From Betaproteobacteria bacterium (GTDB taxonomy: Bacteria; Pseudomonadota; Gammaproteobacteria; Burkholderiales; Burkholderiaceae), in contig WRHV01000005.1 in NCBI GenBank assembly GCA_009783065.1, forward strand, positions 26,807 through 90,806: a DNA stretch of 64,000 nt, read 5' to 3'. Below are positions 1 to 9,566 of this stretch, one piece after another (the first letter of the stretch is position 1; each line of letters opens with the position of its first letter). The position numbers and the translations under genes are program-made. The notes beneath the pieces are model-generated. The model was not told the DNA's origin and did no database searches. It saw only the letters and a list, made by a program, of their open reading frames with translations.

Positions 1-1497
1 CTCACCTGGCACGACTGGTATGCCGACAAGGATCATGGCTACTGCATCAATTCCGGTCGATACGATGGCCTCAGACATCAGGAAGCCGTTGATGCCATTG
101 CCGCAACGCTTGCTGAAATGGATTTGGGCGAAAAAACCGTCACCTATCGTTTGCGTGATTGGGGCATTTCCCGCCAGCGTTACTGGGGCACGCCCATCCC
201 GATCATCCATTGCCCCGACTGCGGCGCTGTACCGGTTCCGGAAAAAGATTTGCCGGTCATCCTGCCGGAAAACCTTGTTCCGGACGGCACAGGCAATCCC
301 TTAAATCGTGATGAAGCTTTCCTGAAAACAACCTGTCCCGTGTGCGGTAAAGCGGCGCGCCGTGAAACCGACACCATGGACACTTTCGTTGATTCCTGCT
401 GGTATTTCATGCGTTACTGCTGCCCTGACAGCCAGGACGCCATGGTGGATAACCGGGTTGATCACTGGATGCCGATGGATCAGTATATCGGCGGCATCGA
501 ACACGCCGTCATGCACCTGCTGTATGCCCGGTTCTGGACCAAGGTCATGCGTGACTTTGGTCTGGTCAAATTCGATGAACCCTTTACCCGCTTGCTCACG
601 CAAGGTATGGTTTTAAACGAAACCTACTACCGGGAAGACGCCTCCGGGCGCAAAACCTGGTTCAACCCCGAAAACGTTGAACTGGAACTAGACAGCAAAG
701 GCCGCCCACTTTCCGCCAAACTGAAAAGTGACCATAAACCGGTTTTGATCGGCGGCACGGAAAAAATGTCGAAATCCAAGAATAACGGCATTGACCCTCA
801 GGCACAAATCGAACAATACGGTGCGGATACCGCCCGCCTGTTTACCATGTTTGCCTCGCCTCCCGAACAAACGCTGGAATGGTCCGGCACCGGCGTGGAA
901 GGTGCGCAACGTTTCCTGCGCCGGGTCTGGGCCTATGCGCATGCGAATGCCCAGGCCATTGCCGCCGGTTCCGACAAGATACCCGCCGATTTGCCGGAAA
1001 CACACAAAAATATCCGTTTCCGAATCCATCAGGTTCTGCAACAGGCCAATCACGACTACACCCGTATCCAATACAACACCGTCGTTTCCGCATGTATGAT
1101 CATGCTCAATACATTGGAAGGCGCCAAGCTGGACAACGCGCCCGCCTCACACGCTGTCACCCGGGAATGTTTCTCCATTTTCCTGCGCGTGCTGTATCCT
1201 ATCGTCCCCCACATCACTTACATCCTGTGGCAAGAATTGGGATACGCGAAAACACAAGGCGAAATTCTGAATGCGCCCTGGCCGCAAGTCGATGCCGCCG
1301 CCCTTGAGCAAAATGAAATCGACATGGTCATCCAGGTCAACGGCAAACTGCGCGGCAACATGCGCATTGCCAAGGATGCTGATCGCGCCGCCATCGAAGC
1401 GGCGGCGCTGGCTAATGAAAGCGCCGCCAAATTCATCACCGGCACGCCCAAAAAAGTAATTGTTGTACCAGGGCGGCTGGTCAATATTGTTGTATAA
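1..1497 (+). CDS. leuS: Leucyl-tRNA synthetase, C-terminal part (5' end outside window)
   Basis: Charges tRNA-Leu with leucine in the cytoplasm. The open frame enters from base 1 without a start, so about 498 C-terminal residues of a roughly 870-residue enzyme are present. Visible are the end of the editing region, the second part of the Rossmann catalytic fold with paired CPxCG zinc-knuckle motifs (about 210-345), the KMSKS signature at 763-777 and the tRNA-binding anticodon and C-terminal domains. The HIGH motif lies upstream of the window. lptE follows 26 bp after the stop, the usual leuS-lptE-holA order of proteobacteria, suggesting one transcript. Confidence 0.97.
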   Translation, partial: LTWHDWYADKDHGYCINSGRYDGLRHQEAVDAIAATLAEMDLGEKTVTYRLRDWGISRQRYWGTPIPIIHCPDCGAVPVPEKDLPVILPENLVPDGTGNPLNRDEAFLKTTCPVCGKAARRETDTMDTFVDSCWYFMRYCCPDSQDAMVDNRVDHWMPMDQYIGGIEHAVMHLLYARFWTKVMRDFGLVKFDEPFTRLLTQGMVLNETYYREDASGRKTWFNPENVELELDSKGRPLSAKLKSDHKPVLIGGTEKMSKSKNNGIDPQAQIEQYGADTARLFTMFASPPEQTLEWSGTGVEGAQRFLRRVWAYAHANAQAIAAGSDKIPADLPETHKNIRFRIHQVLQQANHDYTRIQYNTVVSACMIMLNTLEGAKLDNAPASHAVTRECFSIFLRVLYPIVPHITYILWQELGYAKTQGEILNAPWPQVDAAALEQNEIDMVIQVNGKLRGNMRIAKDADRAAIEAAALANESAAKFITGTPKKVIVVPGRLVNIVV

Positions 1498-1523
1498 ACT
1501 GGTCAATCGAAAACAGACGAACC

Positions 1524-2063
1524 ATGAAACGCCCTCTTCTTTTTTCATCCACACTGGCCATGCTTGCCGGTGTGCTCCTGCTTTCCGCTTGCGGCTTTAC
1601 CCTGCGCGGCACGGGCGGCGATTTCCGATTGCCTTTCAAGACCCTGTATATCAACATTTCTGGCAACGACGCTTTTGCCGCCACGCTCAGACGGCATATC
1701 CGCAGCACGGGAACAGAAATCGTCCAGGATCGCAAGCAGGCTGATGCCTCACTGGAAATCTTGCGCCGTGACAGAACCAGGGAAGTCCTCTCTCTCAGTA
1801 CAGCGGGACGGGTTCGTGAATACGCCCTCTTTTACACTTTCCGCTTTCAGGTCACGGATCGTGAAAATCGCATTTTGATGGAACCGGTGGAAATCCGTCT
1901 GAGACGGACACTCATTTACGACGAATCACAAGCCTATGCCAGAGAAAAGGAAGCAGAAATGCTTTACGAGGATATGCAAAATGATGTGATATCGCAGGTT
2001 GTCCGCCGGATGGCCAATATTGAGATAAACGATCAATCCGACAAAACGGAACCTGATTTATAA
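1524..2063 (+). CDS. lptE: LPS-assembly lipoprotein LptE
   Basis: Outer-membrane lipoprotein that plugs and stabilises the LptD barrel, which inserts lipopolysaccharide into the outer leaflet. The 179-residue product starts with a positively charged, hydrophobic lipoprotein signal ending in a lipobox (LLSAC, acylated Cys23), followed by the family opening GFTLRGTGG. Length and position between leuS and holA match the family. The acidic, charged C-terminus (after about residue 130) is typical. It is probably co-transcribed with leuS and holA. Confidence 0.93.
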   Translation: MKRPLLFSSTLAMLAGVLLLSACGFTLRGTGGDFRLPFKTLYINISGNDAFAATLRRHIRSTGTEIVQDRKQADASLEILRRDRTREVLSLSTAGRVREYALFYTFRFQVTDRENRILMEPVEIRLRRTLIYDESQAYAREKEAEMLYEDMQNDVISQVVRRMANIEINDQSDKTEPDL

Positions 2064-2089
2064 ACACCACTTTATCCTATACGAAAAGC

Positions 2090-3121
2090 ATGCAACTGCG
2101 ACCGGAAACCCTTGAAGCCCATCTTGAAAAGGAACTGGCTCCTTTGTATGTCATTACCAGCGATGAACATCTGCTGCTGCTGGAAGCCGCCGACAAAATC
2201 CGGGAAGCGGCAAGAAAACACGGCTGTACCGAACGGGAAATCCTGACGGTTGAACGCAGCTTTAAATGGGGCGATCTGCAAGCTGCCAACAGCGCCATGT
2301 CCCTTTTTGGCGACAAAAAACTGATTGAGCTGCGTATCCCTACCGGCAAGCCGGGAAAGGAAGGCAGCCAGGTATTGCAGCGCTACACGGCCGAACTACA
2401 CCCGGATAACGTCACATTGATCACCCTGCCGAAACTCGACTGGGCGACACAAAAATCAGCCTGGGTCAGCGCCTTGCAAAAAACGGCCATTTACATCGAC
2501 ATCCCTATCGTCGAGCGGTCCCAACTGGGAAACTGGATTGCATCCCGCCTTAAATTACAGAATCAAAGCGCCGATACCGAAAGCATCGAATTTCTGGTCA
2601 GCCGGGTCGAAGGCAACCTCCTGGCAGCACACCAGGAAATCCGAAAGCTGGGACTGCTGTACCCACAAGGGAAGCTGAACTTTGAACAAATTAAGGAAGC
2701 GGTCTTAAATGTTGCGCGTTACGATGTGTTCAAGCTCAATGAAGCGATGCTGACAGGCAACACCACCCGTTTTGTCCGAATGATGGAAGGGCTAAAAGGC
2801 GAAGGTGAGCCCTTGCCGCTCGTGCTGTGGACGATAACGGAAGAAATCCGTACACTTTTAAAAATTCAGATCGGTACCGCTCAAGGGCAAACTGCTGGCA
2901 CGCTGATGAAAAATCTGAGAATCTGGGGCCCCCGGGAAAAACTGATCACCACAGCTTTGCGCCGTCTCAATACCGATACGCTCCAGCAAGCACTCCAGCA
3001 AGCAGCCCAGGTCGATAAAATCGTCAAAGGGCTTCGTGTCGAAACACTGGTGGACGATGCCTGGGATGCGCTGCTCCAGCTTGGCTTGATTCTGACGCAA
3101 AGCGGCACAAAAACGGCTTAA
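2090..3121 (+). CDS. holA: DNA polymerase III delta subunit
   Basis: Clamp-loader subunit that opens the beta sliding clamp ring. The 343-residue length and the N-terminal pattern (MQLRPETLEAHLEKELAPLYVI, then the DEHLLLLEAADKIR segment) match HolA, which has an AAA+-like fold without a working ATP site. No Walker A motif is visible, as expected for delta. It starts 26 bp after lptE in the conserved leuS-lptE-holA group. Confidence 0.93.
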   Translation: MQLRPETLEAHLEKELAPLYVITSDEHLLLLEAADKIREAARKHGCTEREILTVERSFKWGDLQAANSAMSLFGDKKLIELRIPTGKPGKEGSQVLQRYTAELHPDNVTLITLPKLDWATQKSAWVSALQKTAIYIDIPIVERSQLGNWIASRLKLQNQSADTESIEFLVSRVEGNLLAAHQEIRKLGLLYPQGKLNFEQIKEAVLNVARYDVFKLNEAMLTGNTTRFVRMMEGLKGEGEPLPLVLWTITEEIRTLLKIQIGTAQGQTAGTLMKNLRIWGPREKLITTALRRLNTDTLQQALQQAAQVDKIVKGLRVETLVDDAWDALLQLGLILTQSGTKTA

Positions 3122-3176
3122 AACGCGTACAATTTCAATTTAATCAGCTTATCAGGCGCCAACCCTTACTTGAATT

Positions 3177-4442
3177 ATGAATATCCGGGAATACATGAGC
3201 CGAATCGGCAAACAGGCACGCCAAGCTTCACGCATTATGGCAAAAGCGGATACGGCAGCCAAAAACCGGGCGCTCGCATCCATCGCTGCCGCCATCCGCC
3301 GTGATGCATCAACCCTGTTAGAAGCCAATGAAAAAGACCTTGCCGCTGCACATGCAAACGGACTGGAATCCGCCCTGCTCGATCGGCTGACATTGACACC
3401 AGCCAGTATTGCCACCATGGCGGAAGGGCTTGAACAAATCATCGCATTGCCTGATCCCATCGGTGAAATCACCAACCTCAAATATCGCCCAAGCGGTATC
3501 CAGGTAGGCCAGATGCGGGTGCCTTTAGGCGTTATCGGCATCATTTATGAAGCGCGCCCGAATGTAACGGTCGATGCCGCCGGTCTTTGCATCAAGAGCG
3601 GCAATGCCGCCATCCTGCGGGGCGGTTCGGAAGCCATCCATTGCAATCAGGCTTTAGCCGCCCTTGTCCGCGAAGGACTCTCAAGTGCTGCCCTGCCGGA
3701 AGAAGCCATACAGATCGTTGAAACGACAGACCGCGCCGCAGTAGGTGAACTCATCACGATGCCGGAATACGTTGATGTGATCGTTCCGCGCGGCGGAAAA
3801 GGATTAATCGAGCGCCTCATGCGCGACTCACGTATTCCCATGATCAAGCACTTGGACGGCATTTGCCATGTCTATATTGATGACAGCGCAGATATTGGCA
3901 AGGCCCTGGCTATTTCCTTTAACGCCAAATGCCAGCGATACGGCACGTGCAACACCATGGAAACCCTCCTTGTCTCCCGTCAAATCGCGCCAGTCGTTTT
4001 GCCCAAGCTGGCCAAACTTTATGAACCGGAGCAAGTCGAGCTGCGATGCGACGAAACGGCGATGCAAATTCTGGATCGTTACCCTTACCTGAAAGCGGCA
4101 ACAACAGAAGACTGGCAAACTGAATACCTCGCGCCCATCCTCGCTGTGCGAGTCGTGGATGGGCTGGATCAAGCCATCGCGCATATCAATACCTGGTCGT
4201 CACAGCACACGGATACCATCATCACCGAAGACTACAGCCATGCCCTGCGCTTTCTCCGCGAAATTGATTCCGCATCCGTCATGGTCAATGCCTCAACCCG
4301 TTTTGCCGATGGCTTTGAATATGGCCTCGGCGCTGAGATCGGCATATCCAATGACAAGCTGCATGCCCGTGGGCCAGTCGGTCTTGAAGGGCTGACTTCG
4401 CAAAAATACATCGTGCTGGGCCACGGTGAAATAAGAAAATAA
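3177..4442 (+). CDS. proA: Gamma-glutamyl phosphate reductase (proline synthesis)
   Basis: Reduces gamma-glutamyl phosphate with NADPH to glutamate semialdehyde, the second step of proline synthesis. The 421-residue protein is an aldehyde-dehydrogenase-fold enzyme. The catalytic cysteine region [11 protein letters not shown] lies near residues 250-262 and the family block [14 protein letters not shown] just before it. It follows holA by 55 bp. The partner kinase proB is not in the window. Start ATG at 3177. Confidence 0.97.
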   Translation: MNIREYMSRIGKQARQASRIMAKADTAAKNRALASIAAAIRRDASTLLEANEKDLAAAHANGLESALLDRLTLTPASIATMAEGLEQIIALPDPIGEITNLKYRPSGIQVGQMRVPLGVIGIIYEARPNVTVDAAGLCIKSGNAAILRGGSEAIHCNQALAALVREGLSSAALPEEAIQIVETTDRAAVGELITMPEYVDVIVPRGGKGLIERLMRDSRIPMIKHLDGICHVYIDDSADIGKALAISFNAKCQRYGTCNTMETLLVSRQIAPVVLPKLAKLYEPEQVELRCDETAMQILDRYPYLKAATTEDWQTEYLAPILAVRVVDGLDQAIAHINTWSSQHTDTIITEDYSHALRFLREIDSASVMVNASTRFADGFEYGLGAEIGISNDKLHARGPVGLEGLTSQKYIVLGHGEIRK

Positions 4443-4453
4443 GCTCTCCCAGC

Positions 4454-4474
4454 GGGATTGAACGGCTCAATCCC
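4454..4474 (+). terminator. Hairpin after proA (weak terminator)
   Basis: Perfect 8-bp stem GGGATTGA / TCAATCCC with a 5-base loop, 12 bp after the proA stop. The following CTCTTT is pyrimidine-rich but not a clean T-run, so termination may be partial and the next gene may still receive read-through. Confidence 0.5.
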
Positions 4475-4497
4475 CTCTTTCCGGAAAAGGTTTCACT

Positions 4498-5733
4498 ATG
4501 TCTGCTCGCTATTTTTATTTCTGCACCTGTCCACGCGGACTGGAAACACTACTGGCGGAAGAACTCGGCGAAATTGCCGAAAAAAGCCCTTCTCTCAAAA
4601 TACAGGCCCCCATTTCAGGCGGCGTGCATTGTTCAGGCACGATGGAAGACGGCTGGCTTATCAACCTGCACTCCCGCATCGCTTCCCGTATCCTGCTCCG
4701 AATCGCGCAAGGTTCCTACCGCCATGAGGACGATATTTACAACCTGGCGCTTTCCCAGAAATGGGAAGACTGGTTTCGTGTTGACTGTACGATCCGGATT
4801 GATGTCGCCGCCATCAAATCGCCACTAAAAAGCATCAATTTCACAACACTCAAAATAAAAGACGCCGTTGCCGACCATTTCCGCAACCTTTTCGGAAAAC
4901 GTCCCTCCATCGATACGAAAACACCGGATATCCGGATTGCCGCCTTTTTGGATGCCAGTCATGTAACGCTTTATCTTGATACTTCCGGAGAATCGCTTTT
5001 CAAACGGGGATGGCGTACCAAAAAAGGGGATGCCCCCCTGCGTGAAAATCTTGCCGCTGGTCTTTTGCGGGCCGCAGGCTGGAAACCCGGAATGGTCCTG
5101 TTTGATCCCATGTGCGGCTCCGGCACGATCCTGGCGGAAGCCGCGCAAATCCTGGCCGGTATTCCTCCCGGCCTCAACCGATCATTTGCTTTTGAAAAGC
5201 TCAACGGATTTGACGCAAAAAAATGGCAAGCGATGAAAAGCGCCTGCAAACCCCGCCCGCTGCCCGCAGAACCAACCCTTTTCGGCAGTGACATTTCCGG
5301 GGACATGATTGCCATAGCAAAGCACAACATCAAGGCAGCCGGCATCAGCATGGACATCCCGCTCAAGCAAATAGAAGCGCAGGAAGTGCAGCCGCCGACT
5401 GACGTGCCCGGCATCATGCTAACCAATCCGCCCTACGGGGAACGCATCGGTGTCCGTGGAGACCGCACCACGGAAGCCGAAGAAAGAGCATCCCTGTTTT
5501 ACACGGCCTTCGGTTCCACGCTCAAGCAGCGCTTCTCCGGCTGGAAAATCTTTCTCTTCACGGCAGACCTGGATGTGCCGCGCATGCTGCGTTTAAAAGA
5601 ATCCCGAAAAACCCCTTTCTACAATGGCGCCATTGAATGCCGCCTCTTCCGTTTTGACATGATTGCGGGCTCCAATCGCCGTAACCCGGTAAACGCCAAT
5701 AACGCGCTTGAACAGGACACCCCGAAAACATAA
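4498..5733 (+). CDS. THUMP-domain class I SAM-dependent RNA methyltransferase (RlmL-like)
   Basis: Probably a guanine-N2 methyltransferase acting on 23S rRNA, like the N-terminal half of E. coli RlmKL. The 411-residue protein has an N-terminal ferredoxin-like/THUMP region (about 50-160), the DTSGESLFKRGWR linker, a SAM-binding motif FDPMCGSGTILAEAA (about 202-216) and the catalytic NPPYGERIG motif (about 310-318). The second RlmK domain is absent, as is common outside enterics. pabAB starts 12 bp downstream, so the two may share a transcript. The exact modified nucleotide is inferred from the family. Confidence 0.88.
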   Translation: MSARYFYFCTCPRGLETLLAEELGEIAEKSPSLKIQAPISGGVHCSGTMEDGWLINLHSRIASRILLRIAQGSYRHEDDIYNLALSQKWEDWFRVDCTIRIDVAAIKSPLKSINFTTLKIKDAVADHFRNLFGKRPSIDTKTPDIRIAAFLDASHVTLYLDTSGESLFKRGWRTKKGDAPLRENLAAGLLRAAGWKPGMVLFDPMCGSGTILAEAAQILAGIPPGLNRSFAFEKLNGFDAKKWQAMKSACKPRPLPAEPTLFGSDISGDMIAIAKHNIKAAGISMDIPLKQIEAQEVQPPTDVPGIMLTNPPYGERIGVRGDRTTEAEERASLFYTAFGSTLKQRFSGWKIFLFTADLDVPRMLRLKESRKTPFYNGAIECRLFRFDMIAGSNRRNPVNANNALEQDTPKT

Positions 5734-5745
5734 CGGGGAAATAGG

Positions 5746-7866
5746 GTGAAACCGATCAAAACACTCCTTATCGATAACTACGATTCCTTCACCCACAACC
5801 TGGTTCATCTCATCACACGTGTCAACGGCACGCCGCCCTTTTTGATGCGAAATGATGAAAAAGCATGGAAAAACGAATATCTGCACTATTTTGACAATAT
5901 TGTCATTTCGCCCGGCCCCGGCCGACCGGAAAAAATCACCGATTTTGGCCTTTGTCGTGAAATCATTTTGACATCAACCATCCCGGTACTGGGCGTCTGT
6001 CTTGGACACCAGGGCATATGCGCCCTGCATGGCGCAACCATTGACCTCGCGCCTGAACCCCGACATGGCCGCATCTCACCGATCTCTCATCATCAGGCTG
6101 GACTCTTTCTTCATATCCCTTCCCCTTTTCATGCTGTCAGGTATCACTCTCTGGCTGTTTACAATCTGCCTGAAGAATTGGAACCAACAGCCTGGTCAGA
6201 GGATGGCGTCATCATGGCTGTGGCGCATCGCACCAAACCCCTGTTTGGCGTCCAGTTTCATCCTGAATCCATCTGCACGGGATATGGTGAGATTTTGTTT
6301 CGGAATTTTTCGGAAATAACGCGTTCCCGGCAGACACAGAAAAGCACGCCTGTGCCAGTCTTCATACCTGAACATTTATTTCCAACAAACGTCTTGCAGC
6401 CGCCGGCAGAAAACCAAACTAAAAAAGCGCAGGAAAGTTATCAGGTTCTTCACGACAAACTGCCGTGGGCCATTCCGGCAGAAATGCTCTTTGACGCTAT
6501 TTTCAGGCAATCGCCCCATGCGGTCTGGCTCGACAACAGCCGTCAGGATTATGGATCAGGACGTTTTTCCATCATGTGCGATGCAGATGGCCCATTAGGC
6601 CGGATCGCACGAGCCGATACTGGCAGCCAAACGATCACGGTCACATCTGCCGAAAAAAAAGAGCTTATCCAAAGCGACTTTTTCGACTGGCTGGAAAAAG
6701 ACCTTCAGACACACGCTGTCGCGCCGCCTGACACACCCTTTGAATTCGCGCTTGGCTGGGCAGGCTATATCGGCTACGAAATGAAATCGCTGACAGAAGC
6801 CGTTCCTTCCCACGCATCGGCACTGCCCGACGCCTGTCTGCTTTTCTGTGACAGGGCACTGGTCATCGACCATGAAGAAAACAGCATCTGGCTTTTAGCG
6901 CTGGCAAGCGCCTCCTGCCGCAAAACACCTCAGGAATGGCTCTCAAAAACCGCCGGTCAACTGGCATCATTAGCCCAAGAACAGCTTAAAATCGCGCCCC
7001 TGCCGGAAAAACTCCCGCTGCACAACCTGGTCACACTACGCCATGATAAAACCGCCTATCTTGAACTGATAGCCCAATGCAAAGAAACATTGCTCCAGGG
7101 TGAAAGTTACGAAATCTGCCTGACCAATATGGCGCATGCCGCCTGCACGATTGATCCGTGGACCGTCTGGCGCATATTGCGCAAATCCAACCCTGTTCCT
7201 TACGGCGCATTCATGCAGTTGGACGGCATCACCATACTAAGCTGTTCGCCCGAACGTTTTCTGGGCATTTCACGTGAACGCATCATTGAATCCAAACCCA
7301 TCAAGGGGACTCGCCCCCGCTCAAAAGACCCCATAAAAGACGCACAGTTAAAAGAAGAACTGGCAAACAGCGAAAAAGAACGCGCTGAAAACCTGATGAT
7401 CGTCGACCTGGTTCGTAACGATCTGGGGAAAATTGCACAACCTGACTCTGTTAAGGTATCCCGGCTGTTTGACATCGAATCCTACCAAACCGTACACCAG
7501 ATGGTCAGTACCGTCACCGCGAAAATACAGGACGGCATTTCCGTCAGCCGGTGCGTGCGCGCCGCTTTCCCCGGCGGCTCTATGACCGGTGCGCCGAAAC
7601 GGCGCACCCTGCAAATACTGGACCGGCTTGAAGGCGGTCCCAGAGGCATTTACTCCGGCACGCTTGGTTACTTCTCCCTTTGCGGCGCCGCCGACTTAAG
7701 CATTATCATCCGAACCCTGGTCATGACCAACGGACATCTATCATTTGGCATAGGCGGCGCCATTACCGCCCTCTCCGACCCAAAAGAAGAATTTGAGGAA
7801 ATACGCACCAAAGCACAAGCTTTCCTGACCCTCTTTGATACGGATTTTGCAACAGAGGCCGGCTAA
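5746..7866 (+). CDS. pabB: Fused aminodeoxychorismate synthase (PabA-PabB)
   Basis: Makes 4-amino-4-deoxychorismate from chorismate and glutamine for folate synthesis. Residues 1-200 are a class I glutamine amidotransferase with nucleophile Cys85 (GVCLGHQG) and the His172/Glu174 pair (FHPES). Residues from about 230 to 700 are the chorismate-binding synthase. The PIKGT motif near 518-522 carries the lysine typical of PabB; anthranilate synthase has alanine there (PIAGT), so this is the folate enzyme and not TrpE-TrpG. The start is GTG at 5746, preceded by GGGGAA. The lyase gene begins 3 bp downstream. In many bacteria PabA and PabB are separate proteins. Confidence 0.93.
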   Translation: MKPIKTLLIDNYDSFTHNLVHLITRVNGTPPFLMRNDEKAWKNEYLHYFDNIVISPGPGRPEKITDFGLCREIILTSTIPVLGVCLGHQGICALHGATIDLAPEPRHGRISPISHHQAGLFLHIPSPFHAVRYHSLAVYNLPEELEPTAWSEDGVIMAVAHRTKPLFGVQFHPESICTGYGEILFRNFSEITRSRQTQKSTPVPVFIPEHLFPTNVLQPPAENQTKKAQESYQVLHDKLPWAIPAEMLFDAIFRQSPHAVWLDNSRQDYGSGRFSIMCDADGPLGRIARADTGSQTITVTSAEKKELIQSDFFDWLEKDLQTHAVAPPDTPFEFALGWAGYIGYEMKSLTEAVPSHASALPDACLLFCDRALVIDHEENSIWLLALASASCRKTPQEWLSKTAGQLASLAQEQLKIAPLPEKLPLHNLVTLRHDKTAYLELIAQCKETLLQGESYEICLTNMAHAACTIDPWTVWRILRKSNPVPYGAFMQLDGITILSCSPERFLGISRERIIESKPIKGTRPRSKDPIKDAQLKEELANSEKERAENLMIVDLVRNDLGKIAQPDSVKVSRLFDIESYQTVHQMVSTVTAKIQDGISVSRCVRAAFPGGSMTGAPKRRTLQILDRLEGGPRGIYSGTLGYFSLCGAADLSIIIRTLVMTNGHLSFGIGGAITALSDPKEEFEEIRTKAQAFLTLFDTDFATEAG

Positions 7867-7869
7867 AAA

Positions 7870-8673
7870 ATGGATACTTCGACATCACTCTACCGCTATA
7901 CACCCGATGGTCAGATGCAGCCTATAACGGACACATCCGCCAGATTGTTGGTTGCGGATTCTTTCCTGGTCAATAACGGCATGGCCCGCGCTCCCGAATT
8001 GCATGCCAGACGTTTTACGGCAAGCTGCCAATCACTGGCAAACATTGACGCCGGACTGCTCACCCGCTTTTGGCCGCTTGCCATGCGGCACATCCCGGCA
8101 AAAGGACAATGGTTTCCCAGACTGGAACTCGTCGGCTCCCGCAAACAGTCTTTTCTGCAAATCCGCATCAGGCCGGCACCCGAACGGCAAAACACGGCGC
8201 GCCTCATCCATTGCGATACACGGGACAACCGGCGCCATCCAAGACACAAGGGACCGGATATCTTGCAACTGACAGCGCAAAGAAAAAACATATCAAAAAA
8301 AGGGGCAGATGAAGGCATCCTGTGCACCCCGTCGCGTTATCTCCTTGAAGGCTTTTTCAGCAGCATCTTGTGGTGGGAAAAAAACACGCTTTGCCAGACA
8401 CCGCTTTCCAAACGCATCCTGCCTTCTATCACGTCCGCGCTTATCATGCAGATCGCCGCCAGCCATGGAATTGCTACGGCAACCCGTTTCCGGCATTTGC
8501 ATGAGCTCAACGGCTGTGAAACATGGGTCGTCAATGCGTTGCATGGCATCCGTCGCGCTATAAACTGGCCGCTCGCGCCGTGGCAAGTAAGCACTCACAC
8601 CGATCACGTTGACTGGCAACAAGCGCTTGATCAGTACGCTCTCCGCCCCATTCACCAACTGCCTATAACCTGA
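7870..8673 (+). CDS. pabC: Aminodeoxychorismate lyase (class IV aminotransferase fold)
   Basis: Predicted to split aminodeoxychorismate into p-aminobenzoate and pyruvate using pyridoxal phosphate. The 267-residue protein shows the class IV pattern: a Lys127 candidate PLP lysine (RHKGPD), the LLEGFFSSILWW segment matching the family E-x-SN-F block, and ILPSITS in place of L.GITR. Its position 3 bp after the fused PabA-PabB gene supports the role strongly. Sequence match to the core motifs is loose, so a related class IV enzyme is possible. Confidence 0.85.
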   Translation: MDTSTSLYRYTPDGQMQPITDTSARLLVADSFLVNNGMARAPELHARRFTASCQSLANIDAGLLTRFWPLAMRHIPAKGQWFPRLELVGSRKQSFLQIRIRPAPERQNTARLIHCDTRDNRRHPRHKGPDILQLTAQRKNISKKGADEGILCTPSRYLLEGFFSSILWWEKNTLCQTPLSKRILPSITSALIMQIAASHGIATATRFRHLHELNGCETWVVNALHGIRRAINWPLAPWQVSTHTDHVDWQQALDQYALRPIHQLPIT

Positions 8674-8683
8674 AAAAATAGGA

Positions 8684-8696
8684 AATTATGTAGCAA
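8684..8696 (+). repeat. Left border inverted repeat of the restriction-modification island
   Basis: AATTATGTAGCAA lies 11 bp after the pabC stop and is an exact inverted copy of bases 12491-12503. After a 4-base mismatch, ACAAA also agrees at the same offset inward, so the repeats may be longer imperfect termini. Confidence 0.6.
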
Positions 8697-8763
8697 CCAT
8701 ACAAAGCCAATGACCACCTGAACTCCTACAATCAGCCCGTTTTGTTTTTCAGATAGGTGTATC

Positions 8764-9111
8764 ATGGCTGAATCTCACATTATTTTCGGCCTTGCGGCCA
8801 AACGGTCAGAACTGACCGGACTGATTGATCATCACCGGCAAGAAATTACCCCATTGATTATCGATCTGATGCATATTGATGCCATTAGTATGGCTGCAAA
8901 TCTCGCACTGCCAGCCGACATGTACCCAGGAAATAATGCCATCCACTACGCTACACACCGAGTAAATTGTTCCTCCGCGGTTGCCCCAACGGATTTCACG
9001 GAAAACGCGAAACTTCCGATTCGGACATTTCCATCACTTGGCGTACCAACAGTGTGCGAGCTTTGGCGAAGAAAAGAAAGTGTTGGTGGTAAAACACAGA
9101 AAACCTCATAA
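8764..9111 (+). pseudogene. Small hypothetical ORF, probably a degenerate remnant
   Basis: The first 37 or so residues (MAESHIIFGLAAKRSELTG..., with a charged coiled-coil-like helix) resemble a small uncharacterised protein family that I recall near integrases and mobile genes. After LMHIDA the sequence loses the usual continuation and becomes compositionally ordinary (ISMAANLALPADMYPG...). I read this as a remnant whose 3' part was replaced or shifted. It could also be a real 115-residue protein. No function is assigned. Confidence 0.35.
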
Positions 9112-9153
9112 CACATGAAAATATGTGTTTATTATACACAGCCTATTATGTGT
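9110..9153 (+). promoter_or_regulatory. Two adjacent dyads upstream of the R-M regulator
   Basis: Dyad 1 is AACACAT-N6-ATGTGTT (9110-9129). Dyad 2 is ACACA-N8-TGTGT (9136-9153). Both use the same ACACA/TGTGT core and sit just upstream of a candidate promoter for the small helix-turn-helix gene. They are candidate operators for that protein, comparable in layout to C-boxes of controller-protein R-M systems. Binding is inference. Confidence 0.4.
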
Positions 9154-9179
9154 TTCAAATTAAAAACAAATATTTTGAT

Positions 9180-9209
9180 TTGCAATACACCTTATTTAAT
9201 TTGTATAGT
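9180..9209 (+). promoter_or_regulatory. Candidate sigma70 promoter of the R-M operon
   Basis: TTGCAA (9180-9185), an 18-base spacer and TATAGT (9204-9209), in an AT-rich stretch about 50 bp before the ATG of the regulator at 9258. Confidence 0.4.
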
Positions 9210-9257
9210 AAAGTAAAGGCTGGGCAATGCACTACAAAGTTTGATATGATTTTAGTC

Positions 9258-9554
9258 ATGACCTATGATGAATTTCGGCGACAACTTGGAAAGGCTGGGC
9301 TAACCGTGAAAGGGTTTGCTCTGTTAATCAAGCAAACGCCAAACTCTATTACCAATTATGCAACTCATGGCGAAGTGCCACCGCATCTAGCGATTATTGC
9401 AGCATTGATGGGCGATATGGCTGAAGCTGGACTGGATTTCCGCACTACGTTAGCTCGCATCCAGTATGAAGCGAGTAAACCTCGTGGTGGTGCCATCAAA
9501 GGAAGGTTCGGCGGAGCAAAACAAATTAATCTGAACCTAATACCGAATATTTAG
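9258..9554 (+). CDS. Small helix-turn-helix protein of the R-M island
   Basis: A 98-residue protein beginning MTYDEFRRQLGKAGLTVKGF. The N-terminal half (about 3-45) looks like a Cro/XRE-type helix-turn-helix: AGLTVKGFALLIKQTPNSITNYATHGEVPPHLA. The C-terminus is glycine- and basic-rich (KPRGGAIKGRFGGAK). It sits 12 bp before the methyltransferase gene, so it may control expression of the modification and restriction genes. The frame is open back to 9123, but I chose ATG 9258 because the homology-like region begins there and a promoter-like sequence lies just upstream. An alternative ATG is at 9246. Confidence 0.72.
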   Translation: MTYDEFRRQLGKAGLTVKGFALLIKQTPNSITNYATHGEVPPHLAIIAALMGDMAEAGLDFRTTLARIQYEASKPRGGAIKGRFGGAKQINLNLIPNI

Positions 9555-9566
9555 GAATTACAAGCT

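Noticed and set aside
9123..9257. Longer N-terminus for the helix-turn-helix protein
   Set aside because: The extra residues are hydrophobic/aromatic, lie over the promoter and dyads, and are unlike the start of the family.
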